NCBI GenBank assembly: GCA_946807835.1
Contig: OX327702.1
Coordinates: 4,154,001-4,218,000 of the forward strand
Length of the DNA: 64,000 nt
Source: Ailanthus altissimus
Taxonomy: Eukaryota; Streptophyta; Magnoliopsida; Sapindales; Simaroubaceae
Direction of reading: 5' to 3'
This document shows positions 47,563 to 60,683 of the stretch, in pieces. The notes below the pieces were generated by a model. The model searched no databases, was not told the DNA's origin, and worked only from the letters and a program-made list of their open reading frames with translations. Made by a program: the position numbers and the translations under genes. The number at the start of each line of letters is the position of its first letter. Position 1 is the first letter of the stretch.

Positions 47563-48072
47563 CTTGATGCTTAAAATCAATACAGATGCTGTATTAGACT
47601 CGGAGAGAAAAGGCTATAGGATCAGATAGCTGGTGAGGGATCACATTGGCAATGCCTTGGCCTCCGAACTTGATTAATGTATAAATTCGATCGACTTGGA
47701 TCAAGCTTTGGCTGCTCGTGTGGGTGTTTAGAGAGAAATTGATTGTGGTCTCTTACTTGCTTGTCTAGAGATCAACTCAAGTTATGTGGCCAACTTACTG
47801 CAAGAGAAGGTGGTTTCGATTACCGAAATTGGTTTAGTTCTGGATGATATTGTTTCTCTTATTTCCTTTCAGTGTATTGTTTCAATTAATCATGTGTTTA
47901 GGAAGGCAAATAATGCAGCTCATTCTTTATCCAAGTTAGTTATCCTCCATAGAAAGGCTATAATTTAGATGGAAGAAGTGCTGCCCTCTATTGTTTCAAT
48001 TGTAAAGGCAGATAAATTTGCCTCTCCTTCATAGTTTTCAATTAAAGTCATTTTATTAAAAAAAAAAAAAAA
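47563..48072 (+). pseudogene. LINE segment 6: RNase H and poly(A) tail
   Basis: KINTDAVLDSERKGYRI (from about 47575), then LVRDHIGNALASELD, IGLVLDDIVSLISFQ and FRKANNAAHSLSKLV (about 47899) follow the RNase H domain found at the C-terminus of many plant L1 LINEs. It closes with an A15 run at 48058-48072, the poly(A) end of the LINE. Together with the other segments the LINE is about 5.8 kb, a normal full length. Confidence 0.85.
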
Positions 48073-48769
48073 CATATGTACAAGTCTTATGCTTAAATAT
48101 AAGCATGTGTATGACAAAGTTTTTAATAGTGTAGCTCTTTAGATCTCACCGCAAGGGCCATTTGTGACCCCATTTACAATCACTATCATAGCCGTCGCAA
48201 AGGACTTTAAAAAAAAAGAGAGAGACAGGGACGTCCTTTAGTAAAATAAACTTTAGAATTAAATTAAACATTTCTAAATCAGATGACCATATCTTCTCTG
48301 GTTATCGGTCTCAATACTTAAATTAGACGACGACCATCTCTTTTCTCATTCTTAAATCAGACGTTATCATTTACTGAATCAACAAACAAAAGCTGGAATC
48401 CATCTCTTCTTAATTCAATTGGACCATTTTCACTTTTCTTCTCTGTAAGTTTGGAGAAGAAATTTAAAATTCTATAATTGCTCGAAGGACATGCACAAAA
48501 GTGGCGTGATGAGTGATACAATAGCTGCAAGTTCAACTAACCTGTTAATTAAATAATTGCTAATAGCTTAAATTTTGAATTTGGCCAAATTCAAAGGCTT
48601 AATGCCGAGCGTTGACAAGGACGATGAATGATATTTAGGAAGCCAAGTTCTCCTGGTAATTGAGGAATTGTTCAATTAAGCAAAAGAGTCAAAAGAGAGT
48701 CATCTTTTGTGTTACACAAAAGATATATAGACATATATACATAGAGGCAATCATGAATTCGATGTTCAG
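48073..48769. other. Unassigned spacer after the LINE
   Basis: AT-rich. Contains an AGCCGTCGCAAAGGACTTT stretch near 48191 that recalls CACTA subterminal repeats, with no supporting ends. Confidence 0.35.
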
Positions 48770-49057
48770 CTCCTTTGATGCTTTTACTATTGAGTTCTTG
48801 GGCAAGAAAGTGAAGTCGATTGGATTTTGTTATTGATGTCATGAATAATGCCAACAGAGTCTAACTATCCAACATCCCAGCTAGGTGAAGACCTCATAAC
48901 AATGCCATAACTTCAAGAATATCCATTGAAAACTTAGCCTCGATAGGAATAGATGAAGAGGTCAAAACAGTTTCTTTATGATCACGCAAAATCACGCCCA
49001 ACCAAGCCTTGATATGCTTGGAAGGAAGCCCAACATCATAATTTAGTTTCATCATAT
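48770..49057 (-). pseudogene. Second LINE relic, RNase H part
   Basis: Minus strand: MKLNYDVGLPSKHIKAW, LGVILRDHKETVL and SIPIEAKFSMDILEVMAL match the start of the plant LINE RNase H domain. It continues upstream across the solo LTR stack at 55171-55500. Confidence 0.6.
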
Positions 49058-50824
49058 TGATAATCACATTTTATATATAATGTTATACCTTTTTAATTTG
49101 ATAAATGCTTATTTTGAATGTGAATATATGACTTTTTATGTGTATTAATTTCATTTTATAGGTTTCAAGTTAATGAAGCTATTTGAAATAAAAATTCAAA
49201 GAAAACAAATAAAAAATCTAATATGCTACAGTAATGGAACAGTGCATGTGCTACAGTACCTCCGCAAACAGTATCGTTAATAGTGTATTACAGTATTTGG
49301 CACTTAGGTGCCAAATTGGGTAGAATATTTGGCGCCTAGGTGCCACCACTTGTTTTAATACTCCCTTTCTTATCCTAATTTGAAACCTATAAATACTACC
49401 CTTTAGCTACTTCTCACACCATCAAAAGAGGCACAAAAATTACAAAGGAAAACAAGGCTTGAGTTTAAATTTGAAGAGAAGAAAGAACATCTTCAAGGTT
49501 TCTCGAGCATCATTGAAGACATTTGAAGGATTGAAACCTTAGAGACACCCCTAAATTCGGTTTTCTCTTTATTTTCTTTATATTTTCTCTTTTGTTTAAA
49601 TTTTTAGTTTTGAATATTGTTTAAACAAGTTTATATCTATGGATTTCTTGATAATTCTAGTTATAATTGTATTTGTATGTGATTAAACTTGAATTCTAAA
49701 GCTTAATGTAGTTTAATTTGTATTATATTTTAATGATTTAGTATATTTTTGTTTAATTCATTTATGTTTCACTATGCTTAATGCTTCCAATTGATTGAAA
49801 AATGAATTAGTTGTTGTGAATTTATGGCTTGATACTTGGGAGAGCTTGGCCTATTTATCGAATTTGGGAAACATAGCCTTAGGTTGTTATTGAGTCAAGA
49901 GGCTAATAGCACTTAGGTAATCACCATGGTTTGCTCAATGATTACATGTGGTGCACACCAAGTGTTCGATAAGATGTATAAGAGCACTTAGGGTGTGATA
50001 TTATGCCTAGGATTTCATTTGATGCTCGGGAGAGGTAATGAGGTTAATCATTGAACAATCAATTTAAGGGCTGCATAATGCATGTATAGGTAAACAAGTT
50101 AGATAGGGATATCAACTTGAATATGTATTCATAGTATCTCATTTGATGCTCGGGAGAGGTAATGAAATTAGTCTTAATCCATTGATTAATAAATTAAACG
50201 AAATTATTAAATAGTAAGAATATATGAAGAATATAATGAAATCAATACTCTAGGATCCCATTTGTATAGAATTCACCATATCACAAGATTATCATTTTAT
50301 TGCTAGATTATATGCTCTAGGACTTGATGGAACTTTATTGAACAATATGTGTTGATGTTATTTTACGATTAATGACTATTTGATGTTTATTCATTTTATA
50401 TTTTTTTTTATATGCTTAATGCTTCTAATTGCATTGAAAAATAGATTGGATAAGTTAAACATTTGGGTTATGTTCTTGGAAAAGTTTAATCCATATGTTG
50501 GCTATAAAAAACATAGTTTTGAGTTTGTTGAGTTGGTAGAATAATGAACTTAGGATAGTTATATAAGGGTAGCTTAATGCATGTATGTATAACAGGTTAG
50601 ATAGGGATATCAACTTAGTTGTATATGCATAGAGTCTCATTCGACACTCGGGAGAGAAAATGAGATTAATCATACACGATGGACTAATGAATGCATAAAT
50701 TGATTATTGATCACTAATGACAAAGACCATAGGAACAATATAGGGAAATCAAGTCCCTAGAACCTTGTTGCCAAAGATCTCTCTTTCCTTTAATTTATCT
50801 AGTTATTTAGTTTAAAACACTTTT

Positions 50825-53800
50825 TGTCACGCCCCAGATCCAAAAGATCTGATACATGACATAACTTACACTCATTCAATAATATTTAAACATTCATTTT
50901 AATTTTTTTCAGAATTATAGCAATTGATGAAACTAAGTTGACTGGGACAATTAGTAAATCGGACATACGCAGAGTTTTCTCAGAGATTAACACTCTACTA
51001 CGTCACTGATGAACACTTGAAATTACACATTTAATAAGAGTTTTACATGATTGTTTTGTATTACTAGTGTATTTAATTTTTTTAACTTAAGTATGTTTAC
51101 AATATTGTACCTAATTATCTTTTAACTGTTTTGTGGTATGTTCGGTAAAATGGGCATAACTTTCTACCACAAGCTCCAATTAAGGTGCTTCTTGATCCTG
51201 TGAAGGGTTGACTCAATGGGCTAATATATTGTATTTTACAAAGCATTTGAAATTCGAGTGTTTAGATGGTGAAAATGGCATAGAACAGAACTGATCTGCA
51301 GTGCAGGCCCAGTTTGAACAGTCATCAGTATTTGGCCCATAACTATAGAAATACGTATCTAATACATATGAGATCACTCAATTTGGAAAGATAAGAGAAG
51401 TATCTACAACTTTAAATTTTTGAGTGACAGATAATTCGGATCACATCAATTCTAAATTGGATAATCAAGTGGGTGCTGTAGTGATAATCAATGAAAATTA
51501 TTTTGCCACCATTCTTGACTTTCATCAACTAAGTGGTTCCCTCCAAATTTATCTCGATTTATCCATGTTTTTCTATAAATAGGTGACTTGTTTATACCTA
51601 AATGATGTAATTAGAAAGTGAGAATTTAGTTCAAAATACTTGTCCTTTGTATCAATTTCTTTGTAAATTTATTTATCTTATTTACTATTAAATCATGTTA
51701 TTTCTTCTTCCATTTCTTTTCTTTTTTTTTAGTTTTATTATGTCCAAATAATTTTCTTTAAACTAAGGTGAAAGGGTGAACCTCTTGGCAAGGTAATAAG
51801 AAATGTTTAATATTTATTCATGAATTTAATGCTTCATTCTTAAGTTATGGAGTTTATATATGATGTATTTATTTTGTTTGTAGAATTAATACCTTTTCTT
51901 CTAAAGTGGTGATTCTTGATTTATTATTGACAAACCTTATACTTGGCACAATAAATTCTTAAAACCATTTACAAGATTTGGTGTATATAACCTTTCTTGT
52001 AAAGTGGGAGTCTTCATTTTTTGTAGACAAATATAAAGATTGGCATAATAAATACTTAAACCTATTTATAAGATTTGGTGTATAATAATTGATAGAAATA
52101 AATACTTATCAATATATAAATGATGATGAATTTTAATTGTTATATTTTTCGGTTGGAACCTCCTTTGTGTGAGGATTCCAACTGAGTTATAAAAAAAAAA
52201 GTTAAATATATTCTTACTTCTTATGCTAAGAATGGATCCCCTTAACCTTAGCTTTTTATTTGAATTGGTTAATTGAATTAATATTTGCAAACATCTTATG
52301 CTGCATTAATTATCTTAAAGTGTTTATAATTTGTAATTTTAATTCTACTTCCCTGTGGATCGACCCCGTTCTCATCGGGTTATTTATTACTTCGACAATC
52401 CTGCACTTGGGAATAAACTCCTATATTCTGGATATGTCAGTCACCAGTAGCAACTTTGTTACCGGAAGCCCAGAATATATTCATTGCAAATTCTTACTTA
52501 AAATCAATCCATAATCACACTTGGTGAAACTTAAATAAAATCTAACCACACACAATAAAATAATACATAAGTATTTATTCAATAGGGACAAATCAAATAT
52601 CTTATCCTACGTGTCCCCAAATGAAACACTCAGCAACCTAGCAACTTAGGGAACCTAAGGAACAGCAGAAGCCTTGTCAAATCCGCTAAGCACACATGTA
52701 CCTTATTTACCTGAAATCACCATAAACTATAATGAGTATAAAACTCAGTAAGCATACTAATTTTTCATATATCAAATACAAATACATATATGTACACAAT
52801 GCATATGTATGATATGCTGTGATCAATCAAAATCATAATCTTACCAAATCACATGTCATGTAAGCGCTTACACATTCTTTCAAAACATATTATAGGAATA
52901 CCATCACTCAACTACTACTTAGTAGAACTTACACATCACATATCACATAATGAGCCAAATGTCACTCGTAGGTGACATACCGTATGAGAGGAATAATACA
53001 AATGAGGTTTAAATTACACATATATAATGCTCAAGCCCGAAGGTAAGAGCCAAACCCTCACCCTGATCATCGGTGAGTCCTCTCACATGCACTAATACGC
53101 CACCACACGAATATGATGACTCAATCTTTTTTTAGGTACCAATAGGATCCTCCCTACATATAGAAGACATAACATATACCAATCCCAAAGGAAAGGCTAC
53201 ACATAAAGGCTCCACAAATAATATAAGATGCCTACTAAGTCAACAGTGAGTTCAAGTATCCTTAAAACACAAAATATTTCTCATGGACATATTACACTTC
53301 AAAGCTTTCTTTGTTAAACACATTTCATTTTAAAAGCTCACTTTCAAAAACACATATATGTCCATGCTCAATGTCAATGCTCACATTCATAAACATATGT
53401 CTTTCACATTTCATATCAAATACACTTTGGCATAACATAAACATATTTTTAAGCACATTTATAAAATCATACATAGACAATTACTATGCTTATTGTGATT
53501 TTAGTAAAAAGTCTAGTATACTTACCTCTTAGCACTTTCGGGTACAAGGCTTAATTTTCCTTAACCTATCAATAGAGATTAATCTTTTCATAAGCCTCAA
53601 AATTCACACAAAATACTTTAAATAGTTTACAAAATTATACACAATGCATTTATCACATCAAATTGGTCTAATTACTCAGTTTCTCAAAACCTGTCATTCT
53701 GACCACTTACAGTTAACAAAATTTTCTAATATATCAAATGATGTCCAATTACTCCAAAATCAGAATATATCATTCTTGACTAATATATCCTTCTTATATA

Positions 53801-54984
53801 TGAATATTATATCATACTTCCTACACATTCCATTTCATGAACACCATCAAATTCAAATTATTATTCTGGCGGGATCAAGATATTTACTGAACAGTATTCA
53901 GTCTCATAATTTTATAAAATCAGATACTAACTCAAAAATTACAAAACTATCATATAATTACTCTTAACATATATTTCAACCAATGATAAATATTTCACTT
54001 CAAAATCCTTGCCAAAAGTATTTTAAAACTATTTTATTCCATAACTTTACAAATCTGTCAATCAAATATTGCAATGAGCTGATACACTTTAGAAACTTAT
54101 AACAATTTAACCACATTGATCTAAATTCTCAATTATGAGTATATTATATTAGACATATAAGCTTATGACATTCCACAAATTCATAAATTTTAAAGATCAT
54201 TCAGCAGGCCAAAAATTGTTTGCCACTGTATTATACTGTTCACACAGGAAATTTTCAGAATTTTAGGGTCATTTTGGTAAATTCACTAAACATTTAATTT
54301 CCGGAATCTTCAATTGATTCAAAGTCTCAGATGATCCTAAACATGTCTAATTTCATATACTCAAAATTTAAAACCAGAATCAAATTACAACAATTTATAA
54401 AATTCCTTGATCAAGAGACTATCAAGCAGAAATTCTACAACTCATCATGATTTATCAAGCTATGTACATAGATCATCATTAATTCTCACAATATCTTACG
54501 AAATACACATCAAATCATCAATTATACATATTTTTAGAAATAAAAACTTAAAGAAATTAACTTAATTAACACCAATAAATTGAGAAATAGTTGTGATATA
54601 CCTCTTAAAATCCAAAATTCTAATTTCTTCTTCTTCTTCTTTTTCTCTCCCCTCTATTTCTCTATTCTCTCTCTCTAAAGGGATAGCTCGACCCAAAAGA
54701 GTGAATTATGGTTTCAAAATTGTATTTTTATACTAAGAAGCTAATTTTTGATATTTATGAATTTGCCCCAAAAACTTTCAAAGTATTACAAATTGGTCCC
54801 TAAAATAAATCTAAAGTCTTGCAAATAAACCCAATGCTAATAATATGTCCTTAACCTATACAAATACTATTAATAATAATACATAAATCAAGTATCACCC
54901 ACATACAAATAAAAATACGTATATTTATATATATATATATATATAAATACTTATTTTTACCGGTTGTGGATACTAGTTACTATA
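50825..54984 (-). mobile_element. Solo LTR, family A (carries a family C solo LTR)
   Basis: Reverse-oriented family A LTR from TGTCACGCCCC to GTTACTATA (its TG start mutated to TA), with a perfect TSD CTTTT (50820-50824 and 54985-54989). About 2.7 kb net. It keeps the family's recurrent non-coding blocks, and the GA-rich tract is at 54625-54690 (as CT). Confidence 0.92.
51007..52439 (+). mobile_element. Solo LTR, family C (innermost of the stack)
   Basis: TGATGAACACTTGAAATTAC to ATTCTGGATATGTCA (1,433 bp) with a perfect TSD GTCAC (51002-51006 and 52440-52444). TATA box CTATAAATAGG near 51575. Homologous to 38966-40378. Confidence 0.93.
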
Positions 54985-55170
54985 CTTTTATTCCATAACT
55001 CAATTTATCATTTAGATTAGTCTAGATAAAGTTAGGTTGCCAACATTATAGTATTTAGCATTAATATAAGACATAATCCTAGTGGGAACAATATTCATTC
55101 ATCACTTTATTACTTGATCTCAACCCGTGCACTTACAGTTATAATTCGCATGTATATAATTCCGCGAACA

Positions 55171-55500
55171 CATACCAAGCCTAAGAGCCCGCCAAATTCT
55201 ATAATCTAACATTAGAGTTTCATTATTGACTTCACAAGTAACTTTAAATTCACTCTAGTAACACTTAGCCTAGCACAACACATTAGAAACGGCTAGAACT
55301 TTCTGTTCCGTAACATATTGGTTTATGAGAAACCATAGTCTCCAAAACATAATAAATAAAACCTTGAGATTGATAGTTAATAAACTTGCTTTACATTCAA
55401 CAAGAAGGTCCAAAATCTGTGTTATAATGAATACTGATACCATGCATGAAAGAATAGGCCTGCCATACTTTCTTTAAAGTAGCCATAATTATGAATAGAA
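55171..55500 (-). pseudogene. Second LINE relic, upstream part
   Basis: Minus-strand frames show a VNNETLM..WRAP-like linker that leads into the RNase H start at 49057, plus a WRLWFLINQYV stretch as found after zf-RVT in plant LINEs. Weak and decayed; the call rests on continuity with 48770-49057. Confidence 0.45.
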
Positions 55501-56739
55501 TTTTCAGCACCTTTAGCGCACCGACAACCATAGATATCAACAAGAACATAGTGCCTTTTTGTGGTTGTGCTTCCTTACTTGTACTCTTGTATCCGTTTGA
55601 CCAGGTTCATGAACCACTTGATTTGAGTACCTGTTGCCTTCAGTTAATCTATCAAAATAAATTATCTATAAAGACATTTCCTTATATAAGAATTTTGTGT
55701 GGTTGCATATTAATCTATCGAAATAAAAATTTGCTTATCTAGCTCATCATAATCTTATCATTTGTGTTCTGTTTTGGAATAAAGTAAATTGTGTGTAAAT
55801 CTTTGAAATATTTTTATAAGCCATTTGTTTAGTTGATGATTTGTTTAAAATATGGAAGGTTCTCAAAATATGGCTTGTAAATTTTGGTTGAAGAAATATA
55901 TGTAGGATAGTTATTTCGACGATGCACAATTTGTATTCTGAATTATCTAATATATGTAGGATAGGGGTAGAATATATGCACAGTTTCAACCATTTAGACA
56001 TGGACTGACTGTACATATTATATATGTATTCTGAAAACCTCTCAAAATCTGATTAATTCCCTTCCCTAATTACTACTTTTGTTTTACATTTCTCCAGCAC
56101 CATAATCCTCTTCATATTTCATCAGTATTAATGCTTGTGGTTGTGCTTTTTTCCAAATTACTTCAATAAGTCATAACTTGCTCCCACCACATCACATGAA
56201 TGAATATTTGGGTGATCAAGATAGTTACATTTATTTTTCCAAACCAAACACTTCACACTGGACCTGATGTGGGCTTTTCATTTCCATACTCTTTTGTCAT
56301 CATATCGCACTTTGATTAAGAAATTAAAATAGTTAGAGAGAGAGAGACTAACTAGGAAAAAAAAGTGAGCTAAATTGACTTAATGGAGTGTAGTAGATAT
56401 TTTCCTATTCTTATTGATATAGGCTTTGAAAGTTTTGCTTTGTGTGGTAGATATTTTCCTATTCTTTTGAAAGCAAAAAAAGTTAGTGCCTCATTCTTTC
56501 AAATCTTATTTTCCTGATGGAAGACATGATAAGAATAATAAAAAATAATGGCACCACGAGCTGGCAAACATAATTCCTTTAGAAACTTGATTACATTATG
56601 TTTCAAGCAATATTCCATTAACCTAAATCATAGATGTGCAATAAGACAAGATAAGGTTGAAGAGTCAAACATTTAATGTTGTTCCTGTTTTCTTTCTGGT
56701 GGAGATGGTGGCTAATCATGTTTGATAAGCACCTTAAGA
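55501..56739. other. Unassigned AT-rich DNA
   Basis: No recognisable protein domain, LTR end or RNA gene. Includes a duplicated TAGATATTTTCCTATTCTT phrase (about 56395 and 56447), perhaps a small local duplication. Confidence 0.4.
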
Positions 56740-57150
56740 TGACAAAATTCTTAATTAAGATTAAATTAATAACTAGTCCCAAAAAATTTTAATTTAATTT
56801 AAATATTTTTAATTAGACCAAATAATTATTAACTTAGTCCACAAATTCTTAATAAAGCCTAAATTCATAACTAATCTAAAAGAAATTCAACTTAGTTTAA
56901 AATTTTCTAACTAGGCCAAAAAAAATTTAACTTAGCCCATAAATTTCCAATTAAGCTTAAATTAATGGTTAAACTCAAAAATTCCTAACTAGACTTAAAA
57001 ATTATTAAGTAACCCCAAAATTTTGAACTTAGTTAAAAAATTATTAACTTAGCCCAAAAATTCCTAAATAAGTCTAAATTAATAATTGTGCTCCAAAATT
57101 CCTTAGTTTAAACATTTTTAAATTTATAAAGTAATTACTTAAACCCGTAA
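56740..57150. repeat. Degenerate AT-rich tandem tract
   Basis: Variants of TTAACTTAGCCCAAAAATTC, TAAATAAGCTTAAATTAATAA and TAACTAGACC recur about every 60-70 bp, with half-units near 30 bp, across roughly 400 bp. Confidence 0.65.
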
Positions 57151-57690
57151 TAAATTTGTTATTTAAAATTCATAACTTACTGTTGATTCGCACACTAATG
57201 ATGGTGTCTTCACTTCCTAGAATTGGTTAAACTTCATTTAGTAATAAGAGAGAACAAGTTAGTGCTATTTTTATGGTTTAATGATTGCTTGAGTGAGGAT
57301 ATTTATTGAATTGATAATTTCTTGAAGCCTGGGTTCATTGAATCTTTGAATTTATGTATTTAGTGAACGAGGGGTTTGATAAATGAAGAGATTTCGTATA
57401 ATTGATGATTGTTGTAATTTACATTTATTTCTAGGTTCGCTTTTGTTAATATTAATTTGCATACAACAAGCTTTTATTATATTATTATGATGAATTAGAT
57501 GAAGAAAAAAAGGAAAAAAGATAGATTGCATAAGTGTGTTTATTGAGATTCGGTCAAAATCTAATGGTAGTTAGCTAATTTAGATAGTGTAAAAGTAATT
57601 ATAAGTAATAAAAACTTACAAAAGTCATATATTTAAGAAATTATTAAACTTCTATGTTCTACTCATGCTTCAATATTCTTAGGGTCAATT
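57151..57690. other. Unassigned AT-rich DNA
   Basis: No gene or repeat end recognised. Confidence 0.35.
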
Positions 57691-58605
57691 AAATGAACAT
57701 TTCTCTTATTTGTCAAGTAATGAACAAATAGAAACTACAAGAGATCAAATATTCATTGATGTGATGAGACGTGATAATTAAGAATGTGTTAAAACCTTTA
57801 GACATGGTCTATCACTATTAAATATCACACAACAAAATTCAAGCCAAAACTATAAAATGGTAAAACAAGAGTTAAATTGTTTGAAGTCCAATTATAGTGA
57901 TCTTCAAGGCAAATATACAGTCTTGCGGAATTAATGTGATGAGATGCGTGCATTGATATAACAATATTTTGATAATAATGGGATTCACCTGTCTAGTAAT
58001 CAAGTATGAATATTTAACTTAATATTACTTTTAATTTAATATTAACTTATATGCTTGTAAAGTTATTTATAAATTATGAATTCCTTTTGTAGGTTTGAGA
58101 TGTTTCTAGTGCACACCATTAACAAACAGACATAAATTAGAGGCTAAAGACTTGTTGTAACTTTTCCTTTTTAGTAAAATTGTAATTGACTATAAACTAG
58201 AAACATTTGAAGCTATTGACAATAAACTTTTTTTTTTTTTTTAATAGAGATTCTTGTAATAGATATTATTATAATGGATTATAAATTTAATACTTTATAC
58301 ATTAAATACTTTAAAGTATGTTTTATTTGTTAATTATTCATTAAAAACTTTGTACATTGAAAATTAAAATGTAAAAATATATATTAATATATATATTTTA
58401 AATTGAAAATATATATAAAAAACCTCAATACACTTTTTTTATGCCGGCTAAATAATCGTCACAAGAAACCTCCTACGACAGCTATTTTGCCGTTGTAAAA
58501 CATTTATGACGGTAGGAATTATGACGACTGAAAAGCCTTACAAAAGTCTTTTGCAATAGAAAAATAACCATCGTTAAAAAGTTATTTTCGTAACGTGAGA
58601 GTTAA
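57691..58605 (+). pseudogene. Possible CACTA/plant-transposase debris
   Basis: A plus-strand frame near 57718-57990 (EQIETTRDQIFIDVMRRD, then NCLKSNYSDLQGKYTVL) looks like the coiled C-terminal tail of plant En/Spm-associated transposase proteins. Downstream (58440-58600) inverted ACGACAGCTATTTTGCCGTTGT-type words and GACGG/CCGTC motifs resemble CACTA subterminal repeats. No CACTA terminus was found, so the assignment is tentative. Confidence 0.35.
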
Positions 58606-60230
58606 ATTCAAGGTTGGCTTTTTATCTACATCTAAAACTAGTAGGTAATAAAGGTGTAAATAAGATTTTTACAAAATATTAGAATTTACATATCTTTTTG
58701 TTAAAATTTTAGGAGTTCAAAATTATTTTTTCCTTGTTCTTATTTTAAGCGAATGAGGTTTTAATTTGTAATAATAAATTTATATCTTATGGACAGAGGA
58801 TGGACTTTATTTTGAAAGTTAATGTTATTAAACTTTGCCATTGTATTTTAAAAGTTAACTTTATTAAACTATAAATAGAAAATTTTTAATAAAATTATTT
58901 TTTTTCCGAAGTCAGATTTTGATAGCTTGGCCTAACCTACAGTATCGCCCACTTTATTTTATGTGACATCGGTTATAGAAATTAGAAAGTAGAAACAAGT
59001 TCTATTATTACACACTTCAACAAATGCCTTATATACTGGCTTCGCAATTGCACTCTAAAAGACAACCTTACTAAATGCTTAAATTCAACACTCGCGCCTT
59101 AAGCTTACATCACATTCAAGCGTTTCTCCCTTCTTGCTACTCGCACCTCTTTTATATTTCTTTTTAACTTTCAAATCTATTGTGGGTCAAGCTAATTAGC
59201 TTTCTTTTGTCATCGATACATACCAAGCATGATTGTAGAATTTTCTAGATTGTTGTAACCTTGTGGCCATCAAACAACCTAGGCAAACAGATCTATAGAC
59301 AAAATATTGGCCAAATTCAAAACACTCTGATGTTTAAGTGAGTGTTTAATAAAAAAATGAATGTGTTGTGTGTGGGGAGTGTTTAGGCAAGCAATAGGTA
59401 AATTGAATTGCTAGAGTATGCTTTTAAAAAGTACGAGATGATTTCAAGATTGCTCTAGTTATTATGAGTTGAATTAGTTCAATAAACCATTAGAACTCAT
59501 ATGCTTATATAATATTGGAAGTAAATCCCAAATAGGATTTAAGTACGTGTAAACAATGTGTATTATGCAATGAATAGAAGAATTAAAATTGAATTTTAAA
59601 TCATAATTATACTTAGATTTTTAAGTCATAGTTAGAGGAGTAGAAATCATAATTCAAACTTATTTTCTCCTTTCTTATTTATAAAAAAACTGTATAGGAT
59701 AGGTCAGGTTTACCTATATATTGGGTCGTGAAACCCATATTCATCCCTTCTAACAAACTTGGGCTCTATGCTAAATTGTGTCAAATCTAGCCTTGGCTAA
59801 GTTCTTAGCTAATTCTAGGCTTAAATTTCCATAAATTTCCAATAGTAACTTTAAGTGGCATAAGCTAGTTGGGCCTATTTAATTAGAGGTCGAACAGATG
59901 CCCCCTCTCATAAGTGAATGAGTGTGTCTCATAAAAGAAGTGTGCAAGACATATTTCTTTACTATTGAATCATTGGATGCCATGTTCCAAATTTAAAAGT
60001 CTTTTTTATTTTAAAAACAACCTCTGTTTAAAAACTAGGAAATGTCTAAACAAGGATACATTTCTACTTCTTTAGGTAAACAAATAAGTCTTCAAAAGAT
60101 GGCTTGGCTCAAATTTTCCATATATAAATTAGGGTTCAACTTTTTCCCTATTTCATCACAAAATAACCATCTTCTTGTAACCTTTCTCATTACAAATAAT
60201 ATCTTCTCTTTATGATTTCTGATTTTACAT
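58606..60230. other. Unassigned AT-rich DNA
   Basis: No recognisable domain, LTR pair or RNA gene. Confidence 0.35.
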
Positions 60231-60683
60231 CCAACCTAAAAAAGTGGTCAGAAATGTAAGCTCTTTTTCTAGTGATGAACTCAAAACCATTTACCAGATA
60301 CCTCTGGGGTTCGAAAGTGTTAAGAGATAAGGTTGAGATCTATTTCCTTGAAGTGATGTAAGGATAAGGTGTCTTTCTTGGAATGGGAGGTAGAGAACCT
60401 ATAGCAAAGGAAAAACGTCCTGGTTTTGAAAGTCATGGAGTTTCAAGAAGGCAAGATCTTCTTACAAAGCATAATATGCCAATTTTAGAAGCAATTCTTG
60501 GCCATAAATGTGGAGCTGATGTCAAAGCACAATGAATTAAAGGCTATGACATATTGTGTTACTATAAAGGATGATCTATTAAAGCTTGTGGAAGTGAGAT
60601 CAAAATAGTTGTGCAAAGTGGTTAATGAGCTCTATGTTTCCCTGGAGATATCTTAGAAGGGATTCATTAAAGCCCAAGTGGAT
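60231..60683 (+). pseudogene. Decayed coding-like relic, part 1
   Basis: A codon-like texture with pieces such as MPILEAILGHKCGADVKAQ and FIKAQVDC runs up to the TGGAT target of a solo LTR and continues after it. Probably a retroelement or transposase protein tail; the family is not recognised. Confidence 0.3.

Larger units (their letters stand above)
49058..55170 (+). mobile_element. Solo LTR, family G (carries a two-deep nest)
   Basis: TGATAATCACATTTTAT at the left and TATAATTCCGCGAACA at the right. The flanks CATAT (49053-49057) and CATAC (55171-55175) match at 4 of 5 positions. About 1.95 kb net of the family A insert at 50825-54984. TATA box CTATAAATACTACC near 49388. Internal direct repeats around the CTCGGGAGAGGTAATGA word occur near 50023 and 50151, with a diverged one near 50648. 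Confidence 0.8.
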
